Source: Candidatus Pelagibacterales bacterium (GTDB lineage Bacteria > Pseudomonadota > Alphaproteobacteria > Pelagibacterales > AG-422-B15). From it: a DNA stretch of 7,420 bases. The notes beneath the pieces were generated by a model, which had not been told where the DNA came from, did no database searches, and worked only from the letters and a program-made list of their open reading frames with translations. The stretch covers positions 1 to 7,420 of the forward strand of contig JADHQX010000059.1 of the NCBI GenBank assembly GCA_016777745.1, written 5' to 3'. Shown piece after piece: positions 6,314 through 7,420 of the stretch. Every line of letters begins with the position of its first letter. Positions within the stretch are counted from its first letter, which is position 1. Both the position numbers and the translations under genes were made by a program.

Positions 6314-6389
6314 TACCATTTGCCGTCACGGTGCCAGCAAAATGTTTCGGCTGGACGTATCGCGGCGAATCCCAGCAGCATTGATAACC

Positions 6390-6400
6390 AAAGAGGGTAA
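6390..6400 (+). promoter_or_regulatory. Ribosome binding site of the PanB-like gene
   Basis: AAAGAGGGTAA, with GAGGG 8 nt before the ATG at 6406, fixes the start. It is identical to the site before the reductase. The rest of the 92-bp gap (6314-6405) shows no convincing promoter, only a short CCAGC/GCTGG dyad with an 11-base loop (6334-6354). Confidence 0.75.
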
Positions 6401-6405
6401 AACAA

Positions 6406-7227
6406 ATGGGTGACAAGGTCAGTTTAGCGTCGTTGGCAGCGATGAAGGTAAGAGGCGAGAAAATTGTCGGCATGGTTGTATGGGACACCCATATGGCCAA
6501 GATAGTTGATCGCATCGGTGTCGAAATTGCGTCGGTGGGTGATACGGTTGGATATAATCTATGGGGCCAGGCGAACCCGCTTGAAATAACCATGGATCAG
6601 ATGATGCCAGTTTGTCAGGCGGTGCGCCGCGGGGTCAAGAACGCGCTGGTCAGTGCGGATTTCCCTTTTGGCCCGTTGCAGGCCGGCCCGCAACAGGCGG
6701 TGGATGCTGCAATCCGTATGGTCAAGGAAGCCGGCGTCGATATGATCAAGCTGGATGGTGCTGCCGAGGCGCCTGAAGGGGTCGAAGCGTTGGTCAAGGC
6801 AGGTATTCCTGTTTGGGCGCAATTTGGTGTTACGCCGCAAACCGCGCTGGCTTATGGTATGGAATATAAATCTATGAATACCGCCGATGCGGTGGTACCA
6901 GATGAAATGGTTGACACGTTGATCCGTCAGGCAAAAATGCTGGAAGATGCCGGGGCACAATTGCTGGATTTCACCAATTCAGGGCCGATCGTCGGACCAG
7001 CAGTCGTCGAGGCTGTCACGATACCGGTGATTGGTGGTTTTGGGGGCGGCCCATGGCTTGATGGACGGGTGCGGATGGCGCATGCGGCGATTGGCTATAG
7101 CGCTGCGGCAGTCGATAGCGATGAGGAGAACTATGCCAATGTTGGCAAGATCGCCTTTGACGCGCTTGGCGAATGTGCGGCTGATATCCGTGCCGGGAAA
7201 CAAATCAAAGGCGCCACGAAGCGCTAG
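6406..7227 (+). CDS. Divergent PanB-like protein (ketopantoate hydroxymethyltransferase family)
   Basis: The 273 residues fit PanB in length and order of blocks. PanB adds a hydroxymethyl group from methylene-tetrahydrofolate to 2-oxoisovalerate in pantothenate synthesis, using Mg2+. Visible family blocks are SVGDTVGY (43-50) with the Mg-binding Asp at D46, SADFPF (83-88) with the second Asp at D85, MIKLDGA (113-119) with the conserved Lys K115, FGVTPQ (140-145) and the GAQLL strand (183-187). Three key positions differ in my by-eye alignment to E. coli PanB: Glu114 is D117, His136 is Q139, and the catalytic base Glu181 falls on T190. The typical GIGAG near the end is GGFGGG (210-215). With these changes, and within a catabolic-looking locus rather than beside panC, it is probably not the housekeeping enzyme. 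It may be a lyase or aldolase on another oxo-acid. I give no gene symbol for this reason. Confidence 0.85.
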   Translation: MGDKVSLASLAAMKVRGEKIVGMVVWDTHMAKIVDRIGVEIASVGDTVGYNLWGQANPLEITMDQMMPVCQAVRRGVKNALVSADFPFGPLQAGPQQAVDAAIRMVKEAGVDMIKLDGAAEAPEGVEALVKAGIPVWAQFGVTPQTALAYGMEYKSMNTADAVVPDEMVDTLIRQAKMLEDAGAQLLDFTNSGPIVGPAVVEAVTIPVIGGFGGGPWLDGRVRMAHAAIGYSAAAVDSDEENYANVGKIAFDALGECAADIRAGKQIKGATKR

Positions 7228-7239
7228 GAGATAGAGCCG

Positions 7240-7420
7240 ATGGCGTTTGTCGATATTGATGGAATTCGCACCCATTACCAGATTGAAGGCAATGGCCCCG
7301 CTTTACTGATGTTTGCGCCGGGCGGGTTTGATGCAACGATGGATAAATGGCGGCATTTTGGCGTTTATCAGCGGATAAATTTGCTGGGGCATCTTCCCGA
7401 CCATTTTCAATGCATCCTCT
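7240..7420 (+). CDS. Alpha/beta hydrolase, N-terminal part (cut by window edge)
   Basis: The first 60 residues are visible and the frame is open to the window end. The start, VDIDGIRTHYQIEGNGPALLMFAP (from residue 4, quoted here only for its pattern of strand-turn-strand), is the typical opening of an alpha/beta hydrolase. The Gly-Gly-Phe turn at about residues 33-35 stands where the oxyanion-hole HG segment usually lies, so the usual His is replaced by Pro. The nucleophile and the rest of the triad would lie beyond the window. The start ATG at 7240 has GGAG (7227-7230) 9 nt upstream, overlapping the PanB-like stop codon; the 12-bp gap makes an operon with that gene very likely. It may hydrolyse an ester, thioester or C-C bond of an intermediate; specificity is unknown. 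Confidence 0.82.
   Translation, partial: MAFVDIDGIRTHYQIEGNGPALLMFAPGGFDATMDKWRHFGVYQRINLLGHLPDHFQCIL

Noticed and set aside
6334..6354. CCAGC/GCTGG inverted repeat before the PanB-like gene
   Set aside because: A 5-bp stem with an 11-base loop is well within chance, and there is no T tract.

Overview
The window is bacterial DNA of roughly even base composition, densely coding, with Shine-Dalgarno-led genes. Several protein families here are typical of marine or soil Proteobacteria. My best guess is an alphaproteobacterium, possibly SAR116-like, but this is an impression from protein style and base composition only. There is no rRNA, tRNA, CRISPR array, transposase or integrase, and no sign that the region is a mobile element.

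The layout is two divergent gene blocks around a 162-bp control region (3293-3454). The leftward block, in transcription order, is a two-domain cupin protein (2177-3292), a phthalate-dioxygenase-type Rieske oxygenase (812-2098), an unrecognised 159-residue protein (319-798) and the start of a membrane permease with the nickel/cobalt transporter HX4DH signature (1-314, cut by the window edge). The last three are packed 13 and 4 bp apart, so they are very probably one operon. The rightward block is a EutA-family ASKHA ATPase with histidine-rich extensions at both ends (3455-5206), a ferredoxin/FAD/NAD oxidoreductase (5318-6313), a divergent PanB-like protein (6406-7227) and the start of an alpha/beta hydrolase (7240-7420, cut by the window edge).

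The genes read best as an accessory catabolic locus. The Rieske oxygenase would hydroxylate or demethylate an aromatic or other organic substrate, using electrons passed from NAD(P)H by the divergently encoded reductase. The bicupin could cleave or remodel the product. The alpha/beta hydrolase and the PanB-like enzyme could process acyl or keto-acid intermediates. The exact substrate cannot be read from the sequence.

The unusual part is the EutA-like ATPase. In ethanolamine metabolism EutA reactivates B12-dependent ethanolamine ammonia-lyase, but no eutB, eutC or other eut gene is visible here. The protein carries a C-terminal tail with 18 His in its last 36 residues, plus a His/Asp-rich N-terminal segment. 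A gene for a putative Ni/Co permease lies in the facing operon. A metal-handling or metalloenzyme-reactivation role for this locus is the most interesting hypothesis in the window. The control region holds a good sigma70-type promoter for the leftward block (TTGACA, 17 bp, TAACAT) whose -35 box is overlapped by a small dyad. A perfect 15-bp palindrome lies just upstream of the Rieske gene.
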